Source of the DNA: Carallia brachiata
Taxonomy: Eukaryota; Streptophyta; Magnoliopsida; Malpighiales; Rhizophoraceae
NCBI GenBank assembly: GCA_021464245.1
Contig: JADCRB010000160.1
Span: 1,178,001 to 1,242,000, forward strand
Direction: 5' to 3'
Length of the DNA: 64,000 nt
Each line of letters opens with the position of its first letter. Positions within the stretch are counted from its first letter, which is position 1. Made by a program: the position numbers and the translations under genes. Positions 1-11,915 of this stretch are shown here, piece after piece. Under the pieces are notes generated by a model. That model worked only from the letters and a program-made list of their open reading frames with translations, was not told the DNA's origin and ran no database searches.

Positions 1-152
1 TACAATTTCTCACCTTATCGGTAAATTATTGACATGGTTAGTATTTGGTTGCATTAATGAAAGAGGAGAATTCAATGTTGATGGGCTTGGTTACATCTAG
101 ATCAACCCTTCTGAAATTCCAAGATAAACTTTGGCACCATTGATGGTGATTT

Positions 153-197
153 TTTCCATTTTCTTTTTTTTTTTTATCTGATTTATTTCCATTTTCT
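153..197 (-). repeat. micro poly(A) insertion with 12-bp direct repeats
   Basis: A perfect 12-bp direct repeat (153-164 and 186-197) flanks a 21-bp insert that starts with a run of T and ends with about ten unique bases. Read on the minus strand this is unique sequence followed by poly(A), bounded by a target-site duplication. It is one of twelve such loci in the window. Origin by target-primed reverse transcription is inferred. Confidence 0.55.
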
Positions 198-233
198 GAT
201 GAGGGTAAAGCGCTCCAAGTTATTATTCACATG

Positions 234-370
234 CATCGTGAACTTCTAATTCAAACGGTATTAGCAGTATGCCAGCAAATGTGATGTTGAGGGTTCGAAC
301 CTTCAACTTTTGCAACTGTCCTCCTTCCTCCCAACTAGTTCTATATTTAGGAAAGTTCAAAAAAAAAAAA
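234..370 (+). mobile_element. SINE-like element with poly(A) tail and 14-bp TSD
   Basis: A 137-bp unit lies between two identical 14-bp copies of ttattattcacatg (220-233 and 371-384). It contains a perfect tRNA-like B-box core, gggttcgaacc (290-300), and ends in a run of 12 A. B box, short length, A tail and target-site duplication are the hallmarks of a tRNA-derived SINE. A convincing A box is not obvious, so the 5' end may be diverged. Its 3' segment resembles that of the unit at 24361-24501. Confidence 0.6.
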
Positions 371-838
371 TTATTATTCACATGATACATCAACCCCTCT
401 TTGTAAGAATCCAAAATTTTCCTTAGAAACAAAGATTGAGCTTTGAATGTCAGCATATGGCATCAAATCAATGTTGTTCAGAATGAACAACTGTACTTCT
501 TCTTCTCAATCAATTGTTTTAGATTTAGAAAAGTTCAAAAATAAAATTTATTATTCACATAATACATCAACCTCTCTTTGTAAGAATTCAAATTTTCCCT
601 TAAAAACAAAGATTGAGCTTTGAATGTCAGCATATGGCATCAAATCAATATTGTTCAGAATGAACAACTATCCTCATTTCCTTAATTAGTTGTTCTAGAT
701 TTAAAAAAATTTTAAAAAAAAGTTATCATTCACATAATACATCAGCCCCTCTTTGTAAGAATCCAAATTTTCCCTTAAAAACAAAGATTGAGTTTTGAAT
801 GTTAGCATATGACATCAAATCAATGTTGTTCAGAATGA
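371..838. repeat. tandem array, about 2.7 copies of a 175-177 bp unit
   Basis: Units begin with ttat(t/c)attcaca at 371, 548 and 723. They share the same long core, including the stretches around ctttgtaagaat and gttcagaatgaa, with only scattered substitutions. The first two units end in a segment resembling the 3' end of the SINE at 234-370, including the terminal aaagttcaaaa. The array therefore seems to have grown by duplicating a segment that already carried an older SINE tail. Confidence 0.75.
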
Positions 839-880
839 AAATTTGATTTCTTTGTTCCTCCAATTTGATAATTTTTTTTC

Positions 881-938
881 CCATTCAAGTCATTTATTTA
901 TTTATTTGTTTTTTTTTACAATCCATTCAAGTCATTTA
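881..938 (-). repeat. micro poly(A) insertion with 16-bp direct repeats
   Basis: A perfect 16-bp repeat (ccattcaagtcattta at 881-896 and 923-938) flanks a 26-bp insert that is almost all T with a short acaat end. On the minus strand it reads as a few unique bases followed by an A-rich tail. Confidence 0.6.
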
Positions 939-2226
939 TAATGTCACATTTTTTGTGAATAAATGCAAAAATAGAAGTGATGTTCCATTCTTTTGTTACT
1001 TTTTTTTGTGATTAAAAAAATACGTATCGTCAGCATATAAATCATAATACGTGTAAGTTAAAGTTGGTGTCACCATTACTATCATCATTTAACTCATTCA
1101 ATAGGTAGGTATTTACTATTTAAGTATTGTTAAGTTTAAACGTGATTTACTCAAACTAATCTCAACATAAATGAGTCATAAACCAACACTTTTGCATACA
1201 CAATTTCATTATTAGGCATTAAAAGCATTGCCTCCAATTTACAGACTCCAAGTTGAGTCGAACGTTTAAAAACAAAAAAACGCTGAATTAGGCTGCTGTC
1301 TCGGATGGTCCCATCCTTTCGTCACGAAACATTAAGATTAGCGCATGGATACCAGGAGTCGTGGAGTACTGATCCAACGCTTTAATCTGTGAGTATTTAT
1401 CACTACACTTCACTAGTTGGCGGTGGTTGTCTTGTTCGCTCTGGGCCCCGGTTCGTCACATCTTAATTTTTTGACAAAAATGCATCGGGTGCCTGTCGGT
1501 TGATGTGACCATATTAACACGAAGGTGACTCGCGTATATTGAGTTTTATATAATGATCCTACACTCTTTTTTTTTTTTTTCTCTCTCTCTTTCTTGTTTT
1601 TCTTTAAATTTACTGGTTTTTGTCCAACATTAATATATTTTTTACCACTTAAAATAATAATTTAATCATAAGTCAATGCGTCTTTTTTTACATCGATTTG
1701 AGTTTGAGTTTTTTTATCGTTACTCGTCTCACAAAGTGAGATATATTCTGTCAAAATATAATATTAGATTTAAAATTTGTTAATACTGTAATAAAACGTG
1801 AGAAAAACTCATTTGACCCTATCAATAGTTGAGTGAACAGTTCTCTCTTCGAGAGAGATTAAATAAGAATGAAACAAGTAATTCTCGACTTCAATTTACA
1901 CATGTGATAACTTATACGCCGATAATCTATTTTTTCTTTAAAAGAAAAAGATCAATTTATTTTACAATTCTTGCAAATTAATAAATAGAAAACCACAATC
2001 AAGACAATAGTTTACGTAAAGATGGGGAATTGATTTATATTTTGGACCGTTGGAGTGGCACTATTAGCCCAAATTTAGTTTATGCCTCCACGGTAGAATG
2101 GATAGAATGACTAAAAAATATTGTTGTGGGAATGAAACTATTACGGTGGTTGTACGTCGTGACCAACGACCGTCACGTTATAAATGAATTTATTATGTTG
2201 TACCGTGGTTGTGCGTCGTGATCATG
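939..2226. other. gene-free AT-rich intergenic sequence
   Basis: No open frame of credible length or family. The stretch at about 1230-1510 is less AT-rich than its surroundings and may be an old transposon fragment, but I recognise no domain or terminal structure. A pyrimidine run lies near 1566-1590. Confidence 0.5.
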
Positions 2227-2274
2227 ACATTATAAATTTATTTATTTTTTTAGGTCAAACATTATAAATTTATT
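2227..2274 (-). repeat. micro poly(A) insertion with 16-bp direct repeats
   Basis: The 16-bp repeat acattataaatttatt (2227-2242 and 2259-2274) flanks a 16-bp insert. On the minus strand the insert reads ttgacct followed by an A run. The ttgacc end recurs at 62023-62029. Confidence 0.6.
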
Positions 2275-2960
2275 ATGTTCGCTTTCTGTATGAAAGATAT
2301 CTTCTTACGCGTTGTTTCTGAAAAAAAAAAAAAAAAAAGAGCGAGAGGAATGTGAAAAAAAATAATAATGTGATGAGTGAATGTTAGAAAGAAAAAATGA
2401 ATTATATTTTTTATATTTAAAAACGTGTTATATGAAAAAAAAAATTTTAAAATTTTGTTAAAAAATTAGTAAAAAATTAAAAATATATTTTTTAATACTA
2501 ATTTTACCTAAAGTAAAAATATTATAAAAAATAATAATAAAAAAATCAATGGAAAAAACATAATTGTACTTAAAAAAAACAAAAACAAAAAAGAGAAGGC
2601 GAGGTTTTGTTGTTCCCCCAATATTGAGGGAGCCAAAAAAAAATTTTTCCCTCTCCTTGGTTCCGAAATACAGTAACTTGCCCAATTCCTCCCATTCATT
2701 TTTAATAATTTAATTTTTAATAATTTAATGATAATTTAGTGTGTTTTTTCTAAAAATTTTGACTTTTAAAATAGTTTGGATTGACTATGACTACACACTA
2801 ATAATTTTAAAATTATTAATATTATTTAATTAATTTATAAGAGACTCAATCAAACGTAATAATATTTAAATAATAAATTTTTTTTTTATAGGTTACATTG
2901 AATGGAGCAAGCAAACTTCGCGTTCTAAGTTTGACGGGCATTATTACTGGTAGTTAGACC

Positions 2961-4123
2961 CAAGGTTGTTAGGATCGAGATTCTACTTAGAATCGTTTTG
3001 AATATATCAGGATCGAATCGTAGGATCGAATCGTAGAGTCGTAAGATTCTACCAAAATTTAAAAAATTAAATTAAAAATAACATTTTTAATATCCAACAA
3101 TACACAAAATATACATCATTTAGTTAACAACCTAATTTTGATCATTATTTCTTTGATGTACATGTCATCATAATCTTTATAGGTTTGTGGTACGTTTTAT
3201 CTTTTTCAAGATTTTCTAAATTGTAATATACTCAAAATTATAAAAAATTGGACATTCTCGAATGTGCCATTATTGTCTTCATCATTGATATGAGGAAGTC
3301 CACATTAGTTGACCCAAATTCTCGGGACCTTATCATACAAACAAATTACACGTTAAGTAAAATAATGAAAAATGTTTAAAATTTAGACAACTTTGATGAT
3401 GACATGTTCCCTAAAATTCCTTGGAATACATTCTACTTCTCCTTATCTCTATTTAAAAACAAGAATGTTAATATAAGTATAAGAAATTTATTAAATAATA
3501 ATAAATACATTATTTTTATATTTTGAATCTAATTGTTACATACTCGAAATTTATGTCTGTCAAGTATTAATTTAAGAATTATAAGAATGAAATATAATTT
3601 GTTCCCTAAATTTGATTAGTAACAAATCAAAAGTGAGTATAATGAGTTTTTAAACTTTCAATTAAATTAAGTTATTTTAATATTATATTTCATGTATTAT
3701 AATTAAATGATATTTTATATTTACATTTTCATAATTGTTAATAAATACTCTTCTAAATATTTTATTATTAAATTTTTTGATATAATTTTTTAATTATATT
3801 TTCTAACTATTAAGTATGGTTGAAATAACAAAATTATGACTAATTTGATAACTTTTATCAAAACAAATGATTATAAATGATATATTTACTAATTAATTAA
3901 TTCCTAAAACTATTTTTCAAAAATTAAAAAAATTATATATTTACGATCCTACCTCGATTCTACTAGCGATCCTACACGATTCTATACGATCCTACGATCC
4001 GGATCTCGATCCTACCCGATCCTACCAAAAAAACGATTTTTTATACGATTTGGATCGTTGGAAGGATACAGGATCGTAGGATCGTGCGATCCTACGATCA
4101 GGATCGCGATTTTAATAACTATG
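2961..4123. mobile_element. non-autonomous hAT-like element with 8-bp TSD
   Basis: A 1163-bp unit is flanked by perfect 8-bp duplications gttagacc (2953-2960 and 4124-4131). The termini are CAAGGTTGTTAG on the left and, read inward from the right, CATAGTTATTAAAATCG, imperfect inverted repeats starting with CA as in hAT elements. Both subterminal zones are packed with variants of gatcctacgatcc (about 2990-3050 and 3945-4110), facing each other as putative transposase-binding repeats. The core is AT-rich and contains no transposase frame, so mobility must have been supplied in trans. Confidence 0.75.
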
Positions 4124-4131
4124 GTTAGACC

Positions 4132-7100
4132 TCGCATGTGGATATTACGTGCCACCGACAATTGTATCGCGATTCAATTCGCTCTAAAAGCTTTCGTGGG
4201 TCTTCGTGTAGTGTATTAAAAGGAGCAAGTGCTTCGACTCATTTTTTCATTAGGATAGTCCATAAAAATTATTGTTAGCGGCAGATATTGAACTCAAAAC
4301 TGATTTTTTTTGTTTTTTTTTGGTTAATTGGCTTCCAAAAGGAATCCACAAGAAATTGAGAAGGTCAACTTTTTTTTTTTTTTGAGATTTTTCAAAATTT
4401 AAATTAAATGGTTGAAGGAAGGCAACAATTGAAAAAATTATACATTTGAATCCGTAACCTTATTTTTATTAGTATATTATTAATATCATTTAAATTACAA
4501 ATTTATGATAATAGAGAGGGTTAATTTTACATATTCTTTAATATTATGTAACTAATTGAATATTTATCCCATAAAATAAGCATCAAAATTGGGATAATTA
4601 TACCTTGAAATTGATTATACTTTTTATATATTTTTTTTTAATTATTAGAACAATAATGACGACTTTTGTGATGGCTTGTCGATTGTGTACACATAAGCAA
4701 AGTAATTAGCTCAAGACCGAAAAAAAGAAATTAGGCCGACAGGCAACAGCCAAATATCATTTTCTACTATTCATAACAAATTATCAAATATGTGCTCTCT
4801 TTTTTTCCCAAACGAATTCTGATTTAATGACCATGTTTGCACTAGGAAAACGTGCATAATTTTTGTGTTCGATGGATCCTCTAATTTTTTCTGTGGTATT
4901 GTGAAAAGACTAAACAATGGCATCCCTAAGAATGCTCGATGCCAATGATGGCCCCAAGCCCGGTATAACAATATGCTGAGTTTTTGCTTGGAGGCGAAGC
5001 CTTGATCCTAGACTCTACCATAGTGTGTGCCCCTTGTTGATACTTGATACTTAATACTTTCACCCAATAACTATTAGAGTAATACTATGTAAATACATTT
5101 AATGAGACAATCATAAGACATGTAATCAAGTTAACAGTATCTAACGATTTATTAATTTTTTTTAATTAAAATTGATATATCTTTTACGATTTAACAATCT
5201 ATATTATTATATATTTTCACGTGTCCATAATTATTTTGCCATCTATATTTTTCCTAATAAGTAATAAGTATACAGTTAATTCACTTTTTTACCTGCAAAT
5301 TTCATGTACAATAATGCATTCTCATAACTAAAAGTTTCGAGTTTAAATCATGATTGGAGCCGGGTAAACAAAAAAAAAAAAAAAAAAAGGCCTAAGGAGC
5401 GTACCCAAGTGTGTCTTCTACATGGCATTCCTTTTGCCCTTAATACAATATTTGAAAATAAAAAATATTGAAGGTTATCTTCGCCAACAAAAAACATTGT
5501 TGTCAAAAACTGAAATATAAATGACTGCTGCGACAATGAGACTGATCCCCAAACTCCGGGAAAGGGGAATAGGCCATTGCATCTTTTGCTAAGCAGCCCT
5601 TGACAGTCGATGATGGTCTTTTCTTGCTGCTGTTACGATGACATTTTCTATGTTCTTTAATATAATCGGATTAAATTTGTGTCGATAATCCCATAAAATC
5701 TGCCATTGGGTAAATCTATTGTCCCATAATATATTGGGCAACATAAAGTGCCATTAGGCCACATACTAGATGCAGCACATTGGTGGAACGAAGAAAGAAA
5801 AATCGAACGAAATTTTCCAGCATTGTTGAAACAAGATTATAATAATGGGAATCACTTGGACTATAGCCTAAATGACCATTGTAGCTTTGTGTTATGAGAG
5901 AAGTTAGAGGACCAATTATTCCCACTTCCCTTCGCTCCCACATTACATAGATTTAGTTAGGTACAACGCACTTCCTTCGCAAGTTTCTCGGACCCGCTGT
6001 TCTGTCTCCCCACTAATTTTTAACTACTGACCATTAACTATTAGAAATAAATAAAAAAATTATGATCCACAAAGAAAATATGCTGTTTCCCTTTGGATTA
6101 TAGTCTTCTTGTCCTTGCAATTTTACATGAACAAAATGCATGAAAAAAAAAACCCAAAAAAAGAGATGCTTATACATTGTACAAATTGACAGAATAGAGT
6201 ATCAGCAAAGTCGATTTCTTTTCATGAAAATAACGCTTGTTTCAGTCTCTTTGAATCCCAGGTGAACGAAAAAGAAAAATGATAATAAAAGTCATCAGCA
6301 ATTGCTCTGCCCTCAAGCCCTGCGTGGCTGCGTTTTCGAGGAGGCGAGGGAGGTAAAAGATATTTCAACTAGTAGTATTAAAATCACGAGACAGTGAGAC
6401 AGTCGATTTGAAATTGGGTTTGTGCCCGTTTAATAAAAAGGAAAGGGGCCTTTCGAGTTTCTCAATCTTAATTTCTATTTCTTTTAACAATAAAAAAAAA
6501 ATTTATTTTAAATATATTAATTATCAAATTTACGAGATAAAATCGAAATAATTTTTATTTGAAACTGTCTCATTCAATCACCCTCAAAAGTGCAGACAGT
6601 CCACCCAACACTAATAAAATCAAGTGTAATTCTGTCTCAAAAGATTTAAGTGATTACTAAAATCTATCGTCCTGCTACAATTTTTAATTACTTCAACAGC
6701 CACTCAACTTTTTTTTAAGGGAAAACGTAGACACAAAAACTCGAATTAAGGTCGCAAACGTAAAAACATACTGACTTATTATTAAAGTTTCGCTTCAAAT
6801 GTTTCATATGTGTTGTTATTTGTAAAAAAAATATATCTAATAATTTTTCTCATTTATTAATTTTTTTTTACTTCATTAAATAAAATTTACCGTAAATTGT
6901 TTAATTTGGAGATTCAAAGTATTTTTTCTTGTCTTTTTTTAACAAAAAGATAAAGATGACTAATTAATTTATTAAATGTTAATAAAATATAAAGTTGTAT
7001 GTCTAAAGACACCACAATTAATACTCAGCACTACAAGGGATAAATCTCAAATCATCCCATCACTTTCAATCGCATCATTTGGGCAAACCCCAAATGGTTG

Positions 7101-7477
7101 ATTCAGAGTGTAAATCACAAAAAAAAAAAAACGAAAAAAAAAATTGTCCATGACCAGAGAGAACCAAGTCGCTGTTACATAAAACTGAGCAATAATGTGC
7201 ATTTAATTTGGCTTGACAAATGCAACATTCTAATATTACATAAAATCAACCTTTTTTTGTTTAATCCTGAATCAACACATCAAAAGATGTTATGGCCAAA
7301 ACCCACAACACCAATTATTACAACTAACAATGCATTCTTATACTTCATAAAATAATAATGATAATACACCGACTCCAGAGGCAGTTCTGCACAAAGTGCA
7401 GTTTATTCAATCGAAAGGAGAAGGAACAATTAAAACATAATCAAATCTAAACACTAAATCAGCAACAAAATCCAGAA
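4132..7477. other. gene-free intergenic sequence
   Basis: AT-rich sequence with several homopolymer runs (for example A18 near 5371). No open frame here resembles a known protein. The part nearest 7477 probably contains the 3' UTR of the phytocyanin gene on the minus strand. Confidence 0.5.
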
Positions 7478-8564
7478 CTAAATCATGATGAACCCAAGAG
7501 TGCCAACAATGGCCACCATTAATCCATAGGACGCAGAGGCAGTGATAATGCCTAATGGTGCTGAATTTGGTATGGGAGAAGGTGCGGGAGATGTCTCCTG
7601 ATCCCACACAGCAATGGCAAGCTTCTGGGTATGATTCAAACAGTGGTTGGCCACACCACAAATGTACCATTTCTTTCCTGGAGTTTTTAGTGGGATCACA
7701 TCATTTCCAGTCGTCAAGGGCACGTTGTTAGGAGCAATCAAGCATTCCTGGAACTCAGTTCCATTCACTTTCAGGACATTGTGTTTTCCTTCCGGATACT
7801 TAAAAACTGCACCCACAAAAAAAAAAAAAAATGTAAATAAACAAATTATGTTGTTGAAGGCAAAATCAGTTTTTTTTGTTTTTTTTTTACTATCTCAAGT
7901 TACTATTGCAATTTCATTGGCAATAATTACTGTTGATCTTAACGTGTGATCCATTTTTCAGTTGAATAATTTCTTAATAGTTACCGCGACAGCATATCAA
8001 CCCCATTAGCCATAATTGATTGGAAATTAATTACACGAGCTTAACGATGACAATTGGCTAGCTATAATAATATAATTAATCACATCTAATTCACCAAAAA
8101 AAAGGTCTTGAAATCATATATATTGTCTTTTTTTTTTTTTTTTTGTTTACTAATGAATCGCAGAGGGCCAAAATTCAAGTATTGAAAACTCGTGATTAAG
8201 AATAGCATGGATTTTTTAGTCCTGAAGAATGGTCATAACACACACGCATATATATATATATATATATATATATAAGCCTGTATGCTGCAAGAGTATAATC
8301 ATAGTAGTCTATCATAAATAATATTATTATCATTTTAAAATATAAATTTTAATTTTTATAGATTAACTTCTCTTTCTAACTCTTCTACCTCATAGTCTTT
8401 TAAGATTCGTAGAGTAGTAAATCGAGAAGAAATAACTATAGAAGAATTAAAACATATTGATAACTAAAAAATTACTCATATAAAACTAAGTCAGATTTGT
8501 CATCTGCCTAAAACTATCTTATCTAAACTTTCATTTAAAACCGATTTTCTTATTAAAACTGAAC

Positions 8565-8616
<52 letters not shown>

Positions 8617-8945
8617 AATTGATAGGAAGCAAATTTTGAATATCTAACTTTCTACTTAAAGATAATGTCTGATAATCAACTAGATTATACCAATCAATTA
8701 ATAAAATGGAATTTCAAGAATAGTGCAAAAACTGAAAAAAAAAAAAAAAAAAAAGGTGTGTGAGAGAGCTAATTAATTATACCGAGCGTGTCCCCAACGT
8801 GGAATTCCTTTCCTTCAGCCCATTTTTGGTAGTCGTAATCGATGGTCCAACCTTTGTCATCACCCACCAAAAATTCTGTCCCCATAATTGAAGGGGCCAC
8901 GGCTGCAAAAATGGCAATGACCATCAACATCCTGGAGGATGCCAT
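7478..8945 (-). CDS. phytocyanin (stellacyanin-like blue copper protein), GPI type
   Basis: Two exons, 8945-8783 and 7806-7478, joined in phase 1 by a GT-AG intron, give an intact protein of about 163 residues. I chose the ATG at 8945 (MASSRML) because the upstream in-frame codon is a TTG. A hydrophobic signal peptide (about residues 1-26, ending PSIMG) precedes one plastocyanin-like domain. Likely copper ligands are His in GKHNV, Cys in WYICG, His in ANHC and Gln in HTQKL. A Gln axial ligand is stellacyanin-like; uclacyanins have Met. The other two Cys (FQECL and NHC) would form the usual disulfide. A short Pro/Ser linker and hydrophobic C-terminus (GLMVAIVGTLGFIMI) predict a GPI anchor. Probable role: apoplastic or plasma-membrane electron-transfer or signalling protein, function unproven. 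Confidence 0.88.
8249..8274. repeat. (TA)n microsatellite
   Basis: Uninterrupted TA dinucleotide run inside the intron of the phytocyanin gene. Confidence 0.9.
8565..8613. repeat. compound (AT)n(GA)n microsatellite
   Basis: About ten AT units followed directly by about fourteen GA units, within the phytocyanin intron. Confidence 0.9.
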
Positions 8946-10388
8946 TACAGTGCACAACTTATATCTAGCAAGCCGCTCCTCTAGCTTTCCTCCAATCGAA
9001 TGGTGTTTCTTGAGATAAGACTTTAGTGCTGGTGCAAGCTGTTTTGTGTACCTGGTGCTGCCTATATTTATATAGAGAGTTGTCGACGAAACAAAGTGAT
9101 TTGTGAAAATTTCTAAGAAACAGTTCTTGTTCTTGGTCCCTTAGTCCGGCTGAGGCCGGCATGCCCGCTGGCGCAAGAAATTTCTTGTTTGACCATAGCA
9201 AAAAATTGAATGTTATTTTTGGAATGTTCCCAAGTGGACGCTTATTGTTGTTGCTTCATAAAGTGGAGGCTCATCGATTGTGTAAACTTCCTTCGTTATT
9301 TTTATTATTATTTTTTTTTTCATTATGACACTTAGAGGAGTATAATTTATAGGCTCATATTTTTTTTTCTCCGATTATGTAAATTCCCTTCCCACTCATC
9401 TAGTTATTCAAACCTGAAATTGTCAATATAATAGTCCTAGTTACAGTGCTTGTTATACTTTTTTTTTAGCACACAAATGATTTTAGATGAAACAAATCTA
9501 TTTTATAATTTTATTTATTTCAAATGTGTCTCCCATGAATTTTTTAATTTTTACCCATATTTGACGTTAAATCAACTCAATTCACCAAAAAAATTGTGAG
9601 TCAGAATTAAAAAATCTCTCACTTGCGTCTACGAGTTGTGACATTTCACAATAGGGAAGATATTTTTGTGCTCCGCTGGCCTTGTAATTTCGATTTGATT
9701 CACAACATCAGAAAACAATGGTGTCCGTATTGTTTTTATCAACGCTCTTCCATGCCTTTGTTTGTCACACCTTGTTTTTAACAACCTTGCCATTGACATA
9801 ACAAAGAGAAAGCTTGTCGGAAAGAATATACCCTTCAAGAAAACCTATGACAGAGGCGTAGTTCAGTAAACAAGGAATCTTGACGTACAAAATGCCTCTA
9901 TCACCAAAAAAAAAAAAAAAAAGCTTAATTTTATTACCAAAAATTCTTACAATCTTTAAATAATTTTCAAGTGATATGTATTGTTAAATTGTTGAATTTA
10001 AAAAAATTAAAGAATAAATAATTTATTAAATTCATTGAATAAAATTATATTACTATTTTAATACTATTTAAACAAAACTACTCAATATTACTCTTATTAT
10101 TTTGTTGACACCGCTACTTTGCTCTAAAATTCAGTTTGTCTTTGTCATGAGCATGTAGCTCCCTCGACGGGCCATAAGATATTACTATGCACATGCATTT
10201 ATTGCATGAAAACTAGGAGAAAATATCTGGCACAAGTTGAGAACCTTATACGAAGATATCACATCTTTACTCGAAATTATTGCAAGCATAATGCTGATTA
10301 TCATTGATCCGGAAAAGGAAAGAAGCTGCCCATCCCTTCAAAGAGAAGGTAAAAATTCTTAAATAGGGTTCATAATTTTACTGTTTAT
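8946..10388. other. intergenic: phytocyanin promoter and copia flank
   Basis: The phytocyanin promoter should lie in the first few hundred bases on the minus strand; a tatatttatatag motif at about 9061-9073 sits roughly 120 bp upstream of the ATG and could be the TATA box. The rest is AT-rich with no recognisable gene. Open frames here match no family. Confidence 0.45.
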
Positions 10389-10626
10389 TGTCAAAGATAT
10401 GTGTACAGCTGTAGAATAGTCTCTAATTTAGGAGATTTGATACTTTGTATCCTTAATTTATAGGAATTTGATAATTACCTAGTTTAGGAAGTCTTATTTC
10501 TTTCCTAAACAAGATAATCAGCAGGATTTCTTTCCTAATCTAGATAATCTGCTATGTGTATATAACTATTCTTCCATTATGTACTGCAAAAATAAGAATA
10601 AATGAATTTTCTCTCAAAAGTTGTCA
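10389..10626 (+). repeat. left LTR of the copia element
   Basis: 238 bp, starting TGTCAAAG and ending GTTGTCA, so it has the standard TG...CA ends. A tgtatataac motif at 10557-10566 could be the LTR TATA box. Confidence 0.92.
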
Positions 10627-10639
10627 TGGTATGAGAGCC
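10627..10639 (+). other. primer-binding site (initiator tRNA-Met type)
   Basis: tggtatgagagcc starts immediately after the left LTR. It matches the usual complement of the plant initiator tRNA-Met 3' end (TGGTATCAGAGC) with one mismatch. Confidence 0.8.
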
Positions 10640-10786
10640 TTAGGCTTCTTAAGATTTCAATTGGCCTGTGTTGCCCTAGAAACTCCTTTATTCTCTTTTT
10701 AATTGGCCTTTGTTGCCTTAGAAATTGTCCACCCTTTTCTTGTTTGTTCGTGATATTCATCTTGTTTTATTCTCTTCTTAGAGACT

Positions 10787-11895
10787 ATGTCAGAAACTAG
10801 TGAGGTCAGATCTGAAACAAACATCATTGAACAGCCACCTAATCATCCTACAAGTGATCTACCTAACATCCAGGCTGCCTATCGTCTAAATGGCAAAAAT
10901 TATCTCAAGTGGTCTCAGTTAGTTCGTACATTCTTGAAAGGGAGAGGCAAATTAAGTCATTTGAATGGGACTGGACCAAGCAAGACTGATCCTAGATTTG
11001 AGGCATGGGACAAAGAGGATTCCATGGTGATGTCTTGGCTGTGGAACACTATGATTCCAGAAATCAGTGACACTTGCATGTTCCTTAACACAGCCAAGGA
11101 AATTTGGGATTGTGTTCGTGAGACTTATTCAAAGGTTAATGATGCTGCACAGATTTATGAAATCAAAACAAAGATATCATGTGCTAAACAAGGTAACCGT
11201 TCAGTCACAGAATATTCTAATTACCTGAAGGGCTTATGACAAGAGATGGATCTTTATCAAAATATACAAATGAAGTTAGTGATGATGCATCTCTCCTGAA
11301 GAAATTTGTTGAAAAGGATAGAATATATGATTTTCTTGCTGGGTTGAATGTGGAATTTGATCCTGTTAGAGTACAAATCTTAGGCAAAGGAGATCTCCCT
11401 TCATTGAATGAGACTATTGCTCTAATAAGGGCAAAGGAGGGCCGACGTGGAGTGATGGTTGAAATTCCAGCACTTAAGAGCTCAGCTTTAGTAACAAAAA
11501 CTGGAAACCTGAAGATGATGGCACCTAATCAACAACTCGGAGGAGACAATAGCCAATCAGAGATATCTAGAATCAATAACAAGGACTCTTTGTGGTGTAC
11601 ATACTGCAAAAAGCCCTGACATACAAGAGACAAATGCTGGAAACTCCATGGCAGGCCACACCAGCAGCAAAATAACACAAGTTGGCCTGTGAAGGGAAGA
11701 CTAGCAAAGGGACAAGCATATGTATGTCAGAAACAGCCTGAAGGTGACTCTGATTCTCTGGAACAAGCTGAGTTGAATAAGGAGGAGCTAGGGAGGCTGA
11801 AAAGCTTTCTAAGGACATTGGAAAAATCTGGAAATTCTGGTAATACAGGCTCTTGTTCATTGGTGCTCTTAGGTAAGCCTCAATCTCATGATTAA
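10787..11895 (+). pseudogene. copia gag remnant with CCHC zinc knuckle
   Basis: The ATG at 10787 opens a gag of the plant copia type (UBN2-like; NGKNYLKWSQLV, then KEIWDCVRETYS). The frame is cut by a TGA at 11237-11239 where the family has Trp. A one-base loss near 11272 then shifts the frame, after which gag similarity resumes (LLKKFVEKDRIYDFLAGLN). A second TGA at 11617-11619 falls inside the zinc knuckle (CTYC...H...C), and the frame closes at 11895. The knuckle cysteines and histidine are otherwise kept. Coding similarity across the breaks shows recent inactivation rather than ancient decay. Confidence 0.88.
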
Positions 11896-11915
11896 ATGTT
11901 TCAAATAAAACCCAC

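Noticed and set aside
286..300. gggttcgaacc as part of a tRNA gene
   Set aside because: The surrounding sequence does not fold into a cloverleaf and is bounded by target duplications and an A tail, so SINE is the better call.
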